Assembly: GCA_038087015.1 (NCBI GenBank)
Contig: JASBNA010000017.1
Coordinates: 1 to 64,000 of the forward strand
From: Cerrena zonata
Taxonomy: Eukaryota; Basidiomycota; Agaricomycetes; Polyporales; Cerrenaceae
DNA length: 64,000 bases
Reading direction: 5' to 3'
A program made the position numbers and the translations under genes. This document shows positions 51,097 through 64,000 of the stretch, piece by piece (positions within the stretch are counted from its first letter, which is position 1; every line of letters begins with the position of its first letter). The notes beneath the pieces are model-generated. The model had not been told where the DNA came from. It ran no database searches and worked only from the letters and a program-made list of their open reading frames with translations.

Positions 51097-51514
51097 GATA
51101 ATTAGTCTTGTATATCCCATCATGTGCGCAATATACTCCGGGCTTTTGATATCTTTCATGTCCACTCCTTAAGGTACATTCAGTAACGACAAATTCCAGC
51201 CTCCAGATATACATACAAGCAACAGGGTAACCCTATTGCTATTGGATATTGGATTCAGTTTGACTGAGGACATCAAGCTTGGTTGTCTGTTTAATAGTCA
51301 AACCGTCGTCGTTCATGATAATAACGATTCCAAGAGCATACATAGCTCTACGCCTATCATCGATTATCATCATACCATAACCACACCCGCTCCCACAGCG
51401 GGGATCAAAGGACCTCTGCTCCAATTCGTTCTAGAGTTTATAAATCGATCAGGAGTTGCAATCCACGCTCAAGAAAATAGACATACCAATCTTGTATTCG
51501 GTCAAAAGCTGCAC
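51097..51514. other. Intergenic region
   Basis: About 420 bases downstream of RFC3. Short open frames overlap here without recognisable features. Confidence 0.4.
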
Positions 51515-52460
51515 TTAAACCTTCCTACGTTCCGATTCTCGGACACTCTTGAAGAACTCGATCAATGTTATGAACTTATTGAACTCGGCTTGGGGGCTCT
51601 CAACCCTGGACATTCAGGAAGACGCTTGTCAAAAACGCAGCAAGTTGAATCTGCGCAACTGTGTCAGGCAACTTCGAATTTCTTATGTCCAATTTCGGTA
51701 TGCCAGCACTACGTCGCAGGGTACGGATGAATACCGCTCCTTCATTATATCCGTCACCCTCAGGCCTCATGTCCAGAGTGAGACGCATTCCGTATAATTG
51801 AGGAAATTTGTTAGCGAACACATACAAATCCCGGATACGAATATAGGTGCCGATCCTAGTCTAAGACGGGTACGACATAAATATATCCAGTATGCGTAAT
51901 TTTCGCCATGATTCTGCCATCTTGGAGAGCGAAGCCTTTGTGATATTATGAGGTGACCCTATCAAGGCAAACGAAGGTATATCAAGGGCAAAGAGCGACG
52001 TAATCGTCGAATCGGTAATAGTATTCTGTGGGGCAGTATTACGGTCAATAGGTTTACGGCAGAGAAAGATCGGCCCTTGTCTGCAAGTGCCTCAAATAAT
52101 CATTGTAATTGAGATGCGAGCGGTGGCCAGTACAAACAAACAGTGAGGCCTGCCATGGTAGGTAATTTATGGCGTTCCATAAATACACATAGGAGGTCCA
52201 TCTAGTGTCAGAATCGTGAATATGGACCTCAAGCTCATCCAGCGCAGGAAATGCATATTCCGGTATAGCATCTTCTACTCTGCGTAATCCCATTTCAACT
52301 ACGGCCCGAGGACGAAATTGGAGGTTCCGAAGTCTCGAACTTTGAGAAAGAGATACAAGCTGCTCTGCTGATAGTTGCAGCTCTCCATTAGCCATGGACT
52401 TGAAACCGCATAGAGTAGTAAGTTGTTTTAGGGAACATAGCGCGTTTACCGCACCTACGT
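51515..52460 (-). pseudogene. F-box/LRR gene relic, 5' truncated
   Basis: On the minus strand, pieces match the LRR half of the F-box gene at 54801-56446 in order: NALCSLKQLTTLCGF at about 52440, ELQLSAEQLVSLSQ, ALDELEVHIHDSD at about 52230, FANKFPQLYGMRLTLDM at about 51800, LPDTVAQIQLAAFLTSVF at about 51640, and a last FKSVRESE before a stop at 51515-51517. Several frameshifts and stops separate them, and the F-box exon plus the first 150 or so residues are missing. A decayed member of the local family. Confidence 0.8.
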
Positions 52461-52466
52461 GTTATG

Positions 52467-52910
52467 CTATACTCTAGACTGTATCACTAGAATGACATTC
52501 CAATGGCTCTTGCGATTCCAAAAGGCAAGGAAACCTAAGGCCCTCCGGATTCTACTGGCAGAGGGGTCACAACCTGCGGAAACTGCATAGAACTGTGTAG
52601 CAATCTCCCTAGGTTTCAATGCTCTACCGCCTTCTAGGGTCTGGGCTAACACCTTCATCCGATGTTTTCTGGTAAAACTAAACAGATAGCAGTTCTGTTG
52701 AGAACTATGAAAGCGTCCAAGTACGTTGGCTTTCATGAATTTCATCAGCCGCGAACTGTATAGAATTTGTTTCATCGGTCTCGGCGTCCATTCCACCTTA
52801 ATCTCCTCCGACCGCAAGTTGATAGCGATGAGACCAGAGTGAGACACGGAAATCATCAAGTTGAGCAGGGATTTGTTGCAGTCAGCAGATAAAAGACCAA
52901 TAGCGTTCAT
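52467..52910 (-). CDS. Hypothetical open frame, 147 residues
   Basis: Continuous frame with ATG at 52910 directly upstream (minus strand) of the F-box relic. It is basic, with no motif I recognise (KEW-free, one SRIRRALGFLAFW stretch) and no resemblance to the other F-box N-termini. It may be chance. Reported because it is the only long frame in this 0.5 kb. Confidence 0.2.
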   Translation of the reverse strand: MNAIGLLSADCNKSLLNLMISVSHSGLIAINLRSEEIKVEWTPRPMKQILYSSRLMKFMKANVLGRFHSSQQNCYLFSFTRKHRMKVLAQTLEGGRALKPREIATQFYAVSAGCDPSASRIRRALGFLAFWNRKSHWNVILVIQSRV

Positions 52911-53046
52911 AACAGGTCGAAGTTTGTTTCAATCAGAATCAATGTAATGATTGTCTCGTAAGGGCAGCTACCGGGCCGGTACTATATTGTCTTAGCCCCT
53001 ATGGACCCGATCCTCTTGTTACACAGTACTCTATCCTCAAATCGTC

Positions 53047-54256
53047 ATGGCTGCTCAGACGGACGTGGTCTTACCTAGTGAGTTCTTTTCCGACTTGTTT
53101 CTCACTAGATCATCATCAGACATGCATCAGGACACTGTGTACTACGCCAACAAACGGTTCAAGCGATCTATGACCAGGTCAAAACTCAGCCTTGGGACAA
53201 TATTTGCGTTCTTGTGAGTGAAACATTCTCTAGCTCAATAATATGCTGAACTCTTAAATTCTCTTCAGGTCGCAGGTCCTCCCGGATCCGGTAAAACAAC
53301 CCTCAAATTGCTGCTCAAGAACCACATCCATCAGCAAGATCCATCTGCGATCGTCCAATGCACAACCTCCTGGCCGACCGAGGAAAAAAGGGTCGAAGAT
53401 GGTCGGTGAACGCCTGGCCGTCTCCCAAGATCATACCCTTGGAGGTCCACCGATCGACTGGTTCAATCTCGCAAGGACTACTACTTGGATGAGGCCCAGG
53501 ACACTTACTGGGATCTGCATCTTTGGATATATATGAAGAATATACCATCGCGCCTCTTTATCGTCTTTTTCGCGACCTACGAAATCGCTGGCAACGAACC
53601 TATGAATTATAGCGGTCGACGATTGCCGTTTAACATCTCCCCTCTTGCTTCTGTTTTTCTTCGTCCTACCGAATGGGTCAACCATGGCTTGTGCTTCACC
53701 CTCGAAGAATTCAATGAATATATAACCAGTCGGACTTCTGCTGGTTTTCGCACTCTACACAAATATCTTCAGTCTTGGATGTACCGCATCTCAGGTGGAT
53801 ATATTGGTGCTCTCGAGACAGTCGCGGGACTGATCGAAACGATTTCGGTAAGCTTTCCACACTCATTGACTCTACCTTATCTGTTCTAACAGAATTCTGT
53901 AGACTCAACAGCATTCTACCGAACCTCTCGCTTTATCAGATTTTAGCAAACATTTTACCAATCCTGGGGACTTCATCAACGGCCTCACGCATCCTGCTTT
54001 TACAACTGGTCTCCCGACACCCGATGATATCAAAACCTTTGAGCAGTTTTTTTATTCCGTGCTCAAGAGAGAATCCACGTCTTACCCTTATCCTCACTAT
54101 GATACGAGCAAGTCTGCAAAGAAAATGGGGTGGGTGGTAATATATAGTTGCGGTTGGAATATGAATTATGTCGTGGATTTTTGTTCTCCTTTGCATAGAG
54201 CGTGGATGTCGTTCCACTTGGATATAGAGCACGTAGATTTAATGTTCAATGTTTGA
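53047..54256 (+). pseudogene. Crinkler/RHS-like P-loop NTPase with in-frame stop
   Basis: Start MAAQTDVVLP at 53047, two short introns, then VQAIYDQ and Walker A AGPPGSGKTT at about 53275. The same frame carries on through a TGA at 53407-53409 into PRSYPWRSTDR and the acidic LDEAQDTYWDLHLW box (Walker B-like), then RLPFNISPLASVFLRPTEW and GLCFTLEEFNEYI..SGGYIGALE, and after one more intron to a stop at 54256. The block order matches a large family of Agaricomycete NTPases related to Crinkler/RHS effector NTPase domains. The single stop codon and an apparently shortened C-terminus suggest an inactive gene, but an unrecognised intron around 53390-53460 could remove the stop. Confidence 0.6.
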
Positions 54257-54800
54257 GCTATTTCATCTGAGTGATCGGCATTTTTAAGTTTTGTGGGAAC
54301 ATTGCAAATGCTAGATTAACTGATGATCACCTCTGTTTTGGGGGTCGATGGTTCGAGCGGTGGACGATAATAATGAGGATCGAAATAAAATGGAAAGAAA
54401 TATACAAGAAAAAATAATATGAATAGCAGCTGAAGTGCGAAATTGTGTGAACCAGTATGGCTATGAAGAACGTTTTTGTCACAGCGGGCATAATGATCAG
54501 ACCAACCATCAAGTCCAAGTATACGAAGACCAAAAATATCGAAATAGAAATAAATAACATTTCGAATAGGTCGATATTCAAGAAATAAGCGAAGAGGCGA
54601 GAGTATTGCATCGTACCAACCACCGACATTCGGTGTAACGCGAGGTGTAAAATAATACAAAGAGAAACCAGAAGGACATGCTGCCCCGGATGAAGTTGAA
54701 CGGATGGTGGATTCTGGAGTCGAGCGATCAACCGGGGATTAGGACACATAATCGAGAAACACACCCACCAGCATGGTACTAATCATATCAATGTTCGATC
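54257..54800. other. AT-rich region with overlapping hydrophobic frames
   Basis: Two overlapping minus-strand frames (54764-54327 and 54660-54316) are rich in Phe, Ile, Tyr and Leu. This follows from the AT-rich base composition, and I cannot support either as a gene. Confidence 0.35.
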
Positions 54801-56446
54801 CTAATTGGCTACTCCTCGGACTTGTTTAAACAACTCGATCAACGTTTTGAACTCCTCGATTTTAGGATCGCGACCTTCAACCTGGACATTCGGGAAGAGG
54901 CTGGTTAAATAAGCAGCAATTTGAGTTTGCGCAAGCGTGTCAGGCAGCACTGTATGCATTATGTTTAGTTTTAGTGCATTAAAGGCGCTATGACAATCGG
55001 CTCGGACAGATAGCTGGGATTTCAAGTTATCAGTTACCTTCATGTCCAGGGTGATGAATAAGGAAGATAACTGTGGAAGGTTGCCAGCGAATACGCCCAG
55101 ATCTTGGACCTGAATGGGGTCGTACAGTACAGTGGAAGGGGAGAAGTTGAAACCTATTGCCAACATCGTGAGATTCGGCCACGAGGTTGCCATTTTGGAG
55201 AGCGAGTGCGCTGTGACTTTATGGGGCAAATTTATCAAGCCAAAACTTGAAGTTAGTGGGAGCGTGAAGAGTGATTCAACCGTTGAATCTGTGATAATAT
55301 ACGGTATGGAGGTATTCCAGTTAACGCATTGAGAGTTAATAATGATCCTTTTTAACTGGCATTTGTTCGCGAGTGCCTCACATAGCCGCAGTAACTGAAC
55401 AGCGAGAGGTTGCTGATGAAAAAAAACCGAAAAGTTTGTTAGTTTAGGTAGCCGAAGGCGTTTCACGTATATGCATAGGAGATCCATGGCGTCATCGCTG
55501 TGAATGTGAACCTCGAGTGCTTCCAACGAAGGAAATCCCTCTTCTGATGTAGTAGCTACCTCACGAACTAAATCTAGGTTGGGTTTGACTTGGAATTGAT
55601 ATTGCAGGAGTCGAAGTGTAGGGATGGACGAAAGATGATCTAAATGCCCTAGCGATAGCTCCAACCCCCCATCGGCAAATGGGGCGAAGCTACATAGCCC
55701 CATGAGCTGTTTCAGGGACTGTAGGGCATTTGTTAGACTATCGAGGGCCAAGTTTGAGAGTTCAAGCTCGACCACATGGATATAAATTTCATGAATGGCA
55801 GGAGCAGAGTGTCGCAGAACATCCCAGAAGGTGATATACATATCTTCGGAGAAGATCACAATATCGACCTTCGTGAGGGAAGGTCCCATGAACAACGAGA
55901 TATAGGGGAAATGATCTTGTCTGTTGTCCCGCCACGATAAGACACTCAGATTCGGGAAGAGGTTTATAGTACGGCGATGGAGGCTGAACTGGGCTAAAAA
56001 TCGTGTGTCCACATTACACGGAGCATTGTGACTGTGGACCAAAGTTTCGAGTCGACGAGCATAACGACTGAACTGGATCCAATCTTCTGGTCCAGGTATG
56101 CGCACAAAACCGATCACCTTGAAAAAGGATCACCGTAAGTAGAAGCCATACACAACAAATGACTAAATACCTTTGTCGAACGATCCGTAGCTTTCAGGCG
56201 CGGGCTGACGTTTGGCAAAAATGCAAACGCCAATGGGAAGATAGTATCGAGGCGGCGCCAAAGAACATCCAGCCCAAGTTCAGCAAATGTACGACAGGTG
56301 AGGATAAAGGATAGAAGGGATTTCTTGTCGGATATGTTGATTCGTAATTCCTCCATCCTGTGTCGATTCGAGTCGTCGGGTGAATACGCAGCCACAAAGC
56401 CTGTAATTCGCTCGAGAATCTTATCGATGGTGAGACAATGATGCAT
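54801..56446 (-). CDS. F-box protein with LRR-like region (F-box 2)
   Basis: Two exons. Exon 1 from the ATG at 56446: F-box MHHCLTIDKILERITGFV and DKKSLLSFILTCRTFAELGLDVLW. After an intron (donor after RSTK, acceptor before VIGFVRIPGPEDW) exon 2 runs to 54801 with weak LRR units (IPTLRLLQYQF, FPSLEALEVHIHSDD, LPKLTNFSVFF, WPNLTMLAIGF, LPQLSSLFITLDM) and a C-terminus LPDTLAQTQIAAYLTSLFPNV. Probable substrate receptor of an SCF ubiquitin ligase. This gene is the closest match of the relic at 51515-52460. Confidence 0.85.
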
Positions 56447-56476
56447 GATGATTGACGGCCGTTGCAGCGTTGAGCT

Positions 56477-56506
56477 GATGCTAGTAGATGCTAGTAGATG
56501 CTAGTG
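56477..56506. repeat. Tandem repeat, 10-mer x 3
   Basis: GATGCTAGTA occurs three times head to tail (last unit ends G) about 30 bases upstream of the F-box 2 start codon, within its 5' region on the minus strand. Probably replication slippage. Confidence 0.8.
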
Positions 56507-57297
56507 GGTAAGAAGAGAGTTGTAGATAGACGCCATCACTGACAATTTCGAGTGGGGTTTTAAAAATCGACGTACTTACCATGGTTCATCACCTCATATT
56601 CACAAGACGGGGTTGTGCTAAGCACCGAGGGTTCTACCGACCACCTCAAATGGTGAACTACTTAGCATTGGAACTTGAGAGTTGAGTCAAAAAAGGCAAA
56701 GTCATTTCCTTTTTTGGCGATTCCTTGCTTGATTAGGAACAGGAAGACGGAGCAACGGAGTCCGTGTCTGAGCCAGTCTCGGGCCAGAAAATGGTATAAA
56801 GTTTCCCAAGCTACAACACAGGGAATAGTGTCCACTTACTAGGCTATACTTGGCCAGATCGCACCTCCCGAATCTAAAAGCCAAAGTACAACGATTCCGA
56901 ACTTGTGTCATCGTAAACCGTGTAATACGATGACAATCGTCAAGAAGAGTCACAATCAGGTGCATGTAAAATGCCTTGTTTCCATCCATTCAACGACGAT
57001 CCTGGTAGAAAGAACGCGTGGGAAACTGTGAGAAGGCCTCGAGCTGTGATGTCAGGGATGTCTTCGACCCACTAGAAGAACCCATCAAGCTTGAAGTATC
57101 ATCTTCAAGATCTCTGTACGACTCGTCAGGGACTCAATCGTCTCGACGATATCAAGACATGTAAAGTCACAGAAATACAGCTTGGAAAAGCCATTGGCAG
57201 GGTGACTCAGTGGGAGCACGAATTCGTGTAGCACACTCGTGACGGGCGGATACAATCGCGTGGCCTCCTTGTTGATTGCGACTCTGAATCACAGGGT
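56507..57297. other. Intergenic region
   Basis: About 790 bases, presumed F-box 2 promoter on the left. No gene recognised. Confidence 0.4.
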
Positions 57298-58075
57298 TTG
57301 TCACAGAAGTACGACGCTACTGTATTCCAGCCCCGTATAACTGGCGAGCCTTCTCCTGTACTCGACACAATCACAATTTACGAATCAGAGACCACCGTGG
57401 TCAATAAGAAGACGAATTATCTTTGTTATACAGTGTATTTCCCAGCTGAAGACCCCGACCAGGCTCGTGTCCTCGATCTTGTATGTGCAGCCAACGCGCT
57501 CCGTCAACTTGCACCCCACTACACTGTGTTCCCAAACATGTCCTATTGGCGAGCTATCAATATTTGTCGTTTGCTTACACAGAAACATAAGTACAACATT
57601 GAGAAACATCGTGCCGGTACTGGTTCTTAGAACAAGATTCCAACCCCAGACAACCTCGGGCGGTTGATACAACCTGCATCCTCCGAGTCCAATCTGTCCC
57701 AGGTTGTCGACGCATTCACCACCACTGATGCCTCTGCTTACGCAAGTGGTCCTGGTGCTGTCACTTTCGACATCACTGATCCCCTTGGCCTTGCTACAAC
57801 CACTGACCTTCACTTTACACCCTTTGGGCCAGTGGATGAATATTGGGGACAGATATCAGAAACGTTTGGCTGACACAGTGGCAGAGATTGAGGCGCGTAT
57901 TGCCCGGATTCTATACGGGAGCAGATGCGAAAGGAGATGCGTGAGCAGGTACTAGAGGAAATGCGTGAGTAAGTACGAGAGCAAGTACGAGAGCAGGCGC
58001 GAGGGCAGTTGCGAGAGGAGATGGAGGATATTGTTGTGGCCCGGGCCATGGCATTAGTTGAAACGAGGATTGAAT
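57298..58075 (+). pseudogene. Relic with heptad-repeat coiled-coil end
   Basis: A coding-like frame starts near 57298 (ITGEPSPVLDTITIYESE, YTVYFPAEDPDQ), is broken by TAG at 57628-57630, and continues in the same frame (NKIPTPDNLGRLIQP) to a TGA at 57871. After a frameshift, Arg/Glu/Gln heptads (EQMRKEMREQVLEEMRE, stop TAA at 57970, then VREQVREQARGQLREEME) run to a stop at 58075. Three interruptions make this a decayed gene. I do not recognise the family; no homology to the F-box genes around it. Confidence 0.55.
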
Positions 58076-58297
58076 AATTGGAACAGAGGGGCCCAGAAAT
58101 CACTCGAAGGATTGGGTTCTTTACCTGTTCAGACATCCGTTTTCCACCATATATGGTCAGCTCATATATATACAAGTTCAATCTATTTTATTCTCCTAAC
58201 TGAAATTGATCATACCGAGATAGTCTATAAATAATGTAGTCCGCCTAATTGGACTAGCTCCATAGTGCGAACGGGACAATGAGTTGAAACCTGTCAC

Positions 58298-59806
58298 TCA
58301 TGGCCCGTTCGCAAACCCATCCTCCGTGCCTACCCTAGGAGCATCCGACTCCTTGGGACGGCCGGGCTCGACAACAGAGGTTTCTCCGTCATGTGTCTCG
58401 CATTCAATGGTTTCCACCGAGGGAAAGACAGAGAGAATGGTCTGAATAAAGTCCGAAACGTCCTTCGTGTCAGAGACATGTCCCACTCGAAGACTCTTCA
58501 GCGCATGCCGAGCATGAGGGCCTTGACGGTCGCTCTCGGGGACTGCGGAAATGTCTAAAGATAAGACAAGATCCTTGAGTTTAGTACAATTGCGTGCCAG
58601 ATGCAGTAAAGATTTGACGGTCAGCGTCGGTTTGTAGGGGATGTCCTCGTCGAGGACGGGTAAAGTTCCAAGGTCGAGAGTTTCGAGATGCGGCCACCAA
58701 GACGACATCTCTTCTATATTTCTATCGGTGAAGTTGATCAACGATGTCGTTCCGAGAGTAAACCTTTGAAGGGCGCGGCAAGCCGCCAAAGATTTGAGAG
58801 GGAGTAGAGTAAAGGAATTAAGACTGTAGCCGTGATCTACGATGTGGCCTGTATGGTAGTGTTCTAAAATGAGAGTCCGGAGGCTATACGAAGCCTTCGA
58901 CGCGAGGGTATCCATGATTGGGGTCCATGCTGTAACGTCTAGTGCAGGACCGTATGCTTCTAGGTGGAGATGTTCTAAAGTTGAAGGTTGCAAAAGCTCT
59001 ATAACAGCCTGCATAAGCGGCTGGTCGCTTTGAAGGCGAAGATTGTGGAGTGAAGGAAAGGTCGTCAACGTGGATCCAGGGTTTGTCTGTAGAATACGGA
59101 AACAGTCCGCATCAATGTGGGTAGCCTGAATTCGAAGATCCCTCAAGTGGGGGAAGGTAGCGATCTCGATTAATAATCGTGGTGTGACAGTAGAGCCACA
59201 AAGAAGCGTGAGCGATCGTAAAGTCGTCAGTGAACCAATTGTATAGCTCAACGACGAGGTAATGTGTCCCTTGAGATCCAGTTCTTGGAGACCGTCGTCA
59301 GAACGGGTTTGAATGGTACGCAATATTTCTGCAACACGTTTCCCCAGCTCAAATTGAGCTTCAGGTTTCGCCCGAATGGTTTGCATGTCGATTTTGAGTC
59401 TACGGAGTGCGGGTGAGCCCGCCCAATCTATAGCGGTATTGCATCCCCCGCCTTCTAATGTGGCAGAGCGTAGTTCGGGTAGTATAAGATGTTGTTGTGT
59501 GTGATCGTGAATGGCATTACGAAGGGTGATGTGCTTCACCCTAGCTGCGTAGGACCGGGCCTCTGATGACTGTATCAATGGCATAAGCGTGACGTGGTTG
59601 AGTAATAAACAAATGAGACGCACCTCTAGAGTATTTAAGACGGGTTTTATGTCTACCAAATGACTCCAAATCTTGTCAAGAGCCGGATCCCTCCAAGCCT
59701 GACAGCTTCTAGCTATTTGAACCAAAGTCCATCGGTACTCCTGAAATTCGTGAACATGGTGAAGAACATTCTCGAGTATTTCATCAATGAGCAATGCAGA
59801 ATGCAT
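58298..59806 (-). CDS. F-box/LRR protein, single exon (F-box 3)
   Basis: 502 residues from the ATG at 59806 (an in-frame ATG at 59851 would add 15 residues; 59806 gives the usual MHxALLIDEILENV start). F-box part: LLIDEILENVLHHVHEF and LVQIARSCQAWRDPALDKIW. It is followed by regular leucine-rich repeats (SPALRRLKIDM, LQELDLKGHI, LTTLRSLTLLCG, FPHLRDLRIQA, FPSLHNLRLQSDQ, WPHLETLDLGTLPV, CTKLKDLVLSLDI). No introns, unlike its three neighbours, and the repeats are more regular, so it belongs to a different F-box subfamily. Likely SCF substrate receptor. Confidence 0.85.
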   Translation of the reverse strand: MHSALLIDEILENVLHHVHEFQEYRWTLVQIARSCQAWRDPALDKIWSHLVDIKPVLNTLEVRLICLLLNHVTLMPLIQSSEARSYAARVKHITLRNAIHDHTQQHLILPELRSATLEGGGCNTAIDWAGSPALRRLKIDMQTIRAKPEAQFELGKRVAEILRTIQTRSDDGLQELDLKGHITSSLSYTIGSLTTLRSLTLLCGSTVTPRLLIEIATFPHLRDLRIQATHIDADCFRILQTNPGSTLTTFPSLHNLRLQSDQPLMQAVIELLQPSTLEHLHLEAYGPALDVTAWTPIMDTLASKASYSLRTLILEHYHTGHIVDHGYSLNSFTLLPLKSLAACRALQRFTLGTTSLINFTDRNIEEMSSWWPHLETLDLGTLPVLDEDIPYKPTLTVKSLLHLARNCTKLKDLVLSLDISAVPESDRQGPHARHALKSLRVGHVSDTKDVSDFIQTILSVFPSVETIECETHDGETSVVEPGRPKESDAPRVGTEDGFANGP

Positions 59807-60209
59807 TTTATAGGATTCGTTTGTGAGGGTTGTAGGATGGGCAAGGATCAACTAGCGGAGACGAGGGTAGGAAGCTGGTAGGAAGTAAGGACCGCCTCAG
59901 TCACCAGTTTAAGTTTTTAGATGTTAGGCGCTCGTAGTACTATAGCCAGTGTGTATTTTGAATTCAAAATAACAAGAGCTAGCTTGTTTCCTAGTTACTA
60001 CAATGAAATGAACAAACCCCTAGTTTATGATGGTTTATATAGTAAGAATATGGATAGAGCGATACATTTCACGACACAACTCCTATGGCAACTTGTCCTG
60101 TCGAAAGCTGAACGGAGTGAAATAGCGATGGAGGTGTCAATTCGTTCTATCATCGGTACAAAAAATCAGCATATCGAGCGCAGTGATCAGAACATTGAAA
60201 AAGTGATAC
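59807..60209. other. Intergenic region
   Basis: About 400 bases between F-box 3 and the end of F-box 4. No feature seen. Confidence 0.4.
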
Positions 60210-61914
60210 CTACAATCTGTTTTCAGCAAATTCCTGCGCTCTCGATTTCCTGAATACCTCGACGATCTCTATGAAATCATCGATTGGTTTCATCTCGACT
60301 GCCTGACCTGGCCTATACTTTATATATGGGAAAACGCGAACGTTCGGAAATAGGCCAGTCAAGAACCCGGCAATTTTGACTTGCCCCACAGCACTTGGTA
60401 GGATGGGGTTCCCTATGTAGAGCGTTAAACGTTCTGCGAGGCAAGATCGACCAGACTTGATCCCAGCTTCTACACGGTCGGTGACTTCCATAACAAAATC
60501 CACCATCATTTGTCTCAATGAATGGCATCCGTCGGCGAGAATTTCCAAATCTTGAATGTGAAGTCTGTCGGATACCCCAGTCACATTATACGACGATGAC
60601 AGACAGATACCCAACTCGACGAGGTCTGGCCATGACTTGGCCATTTTGGAAATAGTTATCTTGCCAATGTTATGGGGGAAGCCGATTAGACAAAAGAATT
60701 GGAGTGGAAGTGTAAAGAGTGGCTGTAGTGTTGAATCCGTGATGATATAAGAAGTATGGCGATTCTGAACACCTGCACCAAGCCGAAGGTGAAACCATAT
60801 GCTCGTCAGTTGAGCATTCCCTGCGAGAGCCTGAAAGAGTGACCGCAAGAGTGCGGCAGGAGGTTGCCAACGTAGTAAAATTAGAATACGAGTCAGTCTG
60901 GGTAACTGATGCCGTTTTAGGAATGCGATTAAGAAGTCTACACCGTCGCAGTCGGATATATGAACATCAAAATTTTGTAATGAGAGGAATTGATCCTCTG
61001 GAACTACCCCCACGGCTTGAAGTTGATCGGGTATGGGTCCACGTCGAAGACGACACTTCAGAGTTTCTAGTGTCGGGATATGGGAGAGACAAGTTAGAGT
61101 CTCAGCCGATAGCTCTGGTAATCCGGAGCCGGTGGTAAGATTGAAACTACGGAGTTCTTTGAGATGCTTCAAAGAGCTCAGAGCTCTTATCTGACTTCCT
61201 AAGGCCAAGGGAGAGAGTTCGAAATGAGCGACTGATATAAGGACTTTATCAACAGCAGGGGCGTTGTGTAAAAGATCCCAGAATGCGATAAACATATCTT
61301 CCGTTGATATGTAGGTGTCAATGCCCTTGAGAGAGGCACCCGTGAAGAGCGAGATGTATGGGAAGTATTCTGCTCTTCTATCCCTCCATGAAAGGGAGCG
61401 TAGGTTCGGAAGGAGGTTCGTGGTTTGGCGATAGAGACTAATTTCGGCCAGGAATCTTGAATCTACGTTTCGCGGATTAGTGTGCGTTTGTACGAGTGAC
61501 CTGACTCGAGTAGCGTATAAATTGAAGCGAGACCAGTCGTGAGGCTTCGGAATACGCGTAAATCCAGTCACAGTCTAGAAAAGTACTATGTTTATCGACT
61601 ATAGAAAGGATGCTATGTATGACATGGACATTACCTCTCGGGATCCATCAGGAGCTTTCTCGATCTTGAGAGTAACGTTTGACTGGAACGTGCAAGCCAA
61701 GGGGTAGATACCATCAAGAGAATGCCAAAGGACATTCAGCCCTGGCTCGCAGAATGCACGGCATGTTAAAATGAATGCTAGAAGCGACTTCTTGTCGGGT
61801 AGCACGGGCCTTGAGCTTGATTCCTCAATATTGTGGTCGGCAGAATACACTGCTAATGATAAGTCCCATGCAATTCCCTCGAGTATCTCGTTGATGAAGA
61901 GACAACGATGCATA
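60210..61914 (-). CDS. F-box protein with LRR-like region (F-box 4)
   Basis: Two exons. Exon 1 from the ATG at 61914: MHRCLFINEILEGIAWDLS and DKKSLLAFILTCRAFCEPGLNVLW. The frame is open further upstream to 62045 and would add a hydrophobic leader, but the other members start at MH. An intron follows DGSRE; exon 2 begins TVTGFTRIPKPHDWSRFN and runs to 60210. LRR-like units: IPTLETLKCRL, FLSLQNFDVHISD, LPRLTRILILL, WPDLVELGICL. Same layout as F-box 1 and 2, so the three are local duplicates. Confidence 0.85.
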
Positions 61915-62232
61915 TGTTCTTGCGTTTGCGATTTCCGTCCACAGACTATATGTACAAGGTAGGAGATGAAGGTAAAAACAAGAAGGACAATTCGCAGGTG
62001 AATCATTGTCGTGCTTTCCCACGCGCCTACAAAACGAGAACGCAACGAGTTACAGTAATGACTACGAAAAGACTTGGTATATTTTATATTTCAAATTTGT
62101 CTTCTATCTATCGAACTAATTCATCACGTTCGTGGTATTGCCTCCAGCCAATTCGAAGCCAAGTGTCCTATATGCACATCCATCCCCGTACTTACCACAG
62201 ATTCTGTATCGTAAATCCCTACAATAAGCCAC
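61915..62232. other. Intergenic region
   Basis: About 320 bases between F-box 4 and the 3' end of phosphoglucomutase. No feature seen. Confidence 0.4.

Positions 62233-64000
<1,768 letters not shown>

Noticed and set aside
54316..54764. Two overlapping Phe/Ile/Tyr-rich frames that look like a membrane protein
   Set aside because: AT-rich sequence gives such frames by chance; no conserved features, and the two exclude each other.
56450..56520. GATGCTAGTA triplet as a regulatory array
   Set aside because: Only three units; slippage is the simpler explanation, so it is listed only as a repeat.

Overview
The window looks like chromosomal DNA of a mushroom-forming basidiomycete (Agaricomycetes). 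Genes are dense and cut by many short (about 40-65 nt) GT..AG introns. The protein families fit too: a DNMT5/RAD8-type DNA methyltransferase-helicase, NACHT/WD40 NLRs with N-terminal C2 domains, F-box/LRR families, a glycine-rich DUF1399 protein and Crinkler-like P-loop NTPases. The exon models are my own splice reading of the sequence, with no transcript support.

Left part (1-18 kb), mostly housekeeping: the 3' part of a ZW10/Dsl1-type tethering factor (+), a CTD-interacting-domain RNA-processing protein (+), a lipid phosphate phosphatase of the PAP2 family (-), a 2,202-residue DNMT5-like maintenance methyltransferase with RING and SNF2 helicase (+), an EFM7/NNT1-like protein methyltransferase (-) and a small hydrophobic secreted or membrane protein (+). 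A short degenerate copy of the DNMT5 helicase end lies at 18.3 kb.

Middle part (18-37 kb), accessory: two tandem paralogues (-) with a basic coiled-coil N-terminus and a C-terminal membrane anchor, of unknown family. Then comes a 3 kb gene-poor stretch holding a 488 bp element with perfect 48 bp terminal inverted repeats, and then two tandem NLR genes (C2-helical-NACHT-WD40, same exon plan). The last third of the first NLR is almost empty of CpG, while its sister is not. Between the two NLRs are two diverged copies of an unidentified minus-strand sequence.

Right part (37-64 kb): an EEF1AKMT4-like methyltransferase with a GC-AG intron, a protein with twin zinc-binding motifs, a possible small new gene at 41.8 kb, a DUF1399/glycine-rich protein, ubiquitin-eS31 (UBI3/RPS27A), replication factor C subunit Rfc3 and phosphoglucomutase (partial at the right edge). 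Among these, four F-box genes and one F-box relic, all on the minus strand, form a loose cluster at 46-62 kb. With them lie a broken Crinkler/RHS-like NTPase and a relic with a heptad-repeat tail.

The most interesting themes are the CpG-exhausted but open NLR reading frame in a genome that encodes a CpG maintenance methyltransferase, the unusual N-terminus of that methyltransferase (a PIP-box-like motif and no visible chromodomain), and the unnamed tail-anchored paralogue pair.
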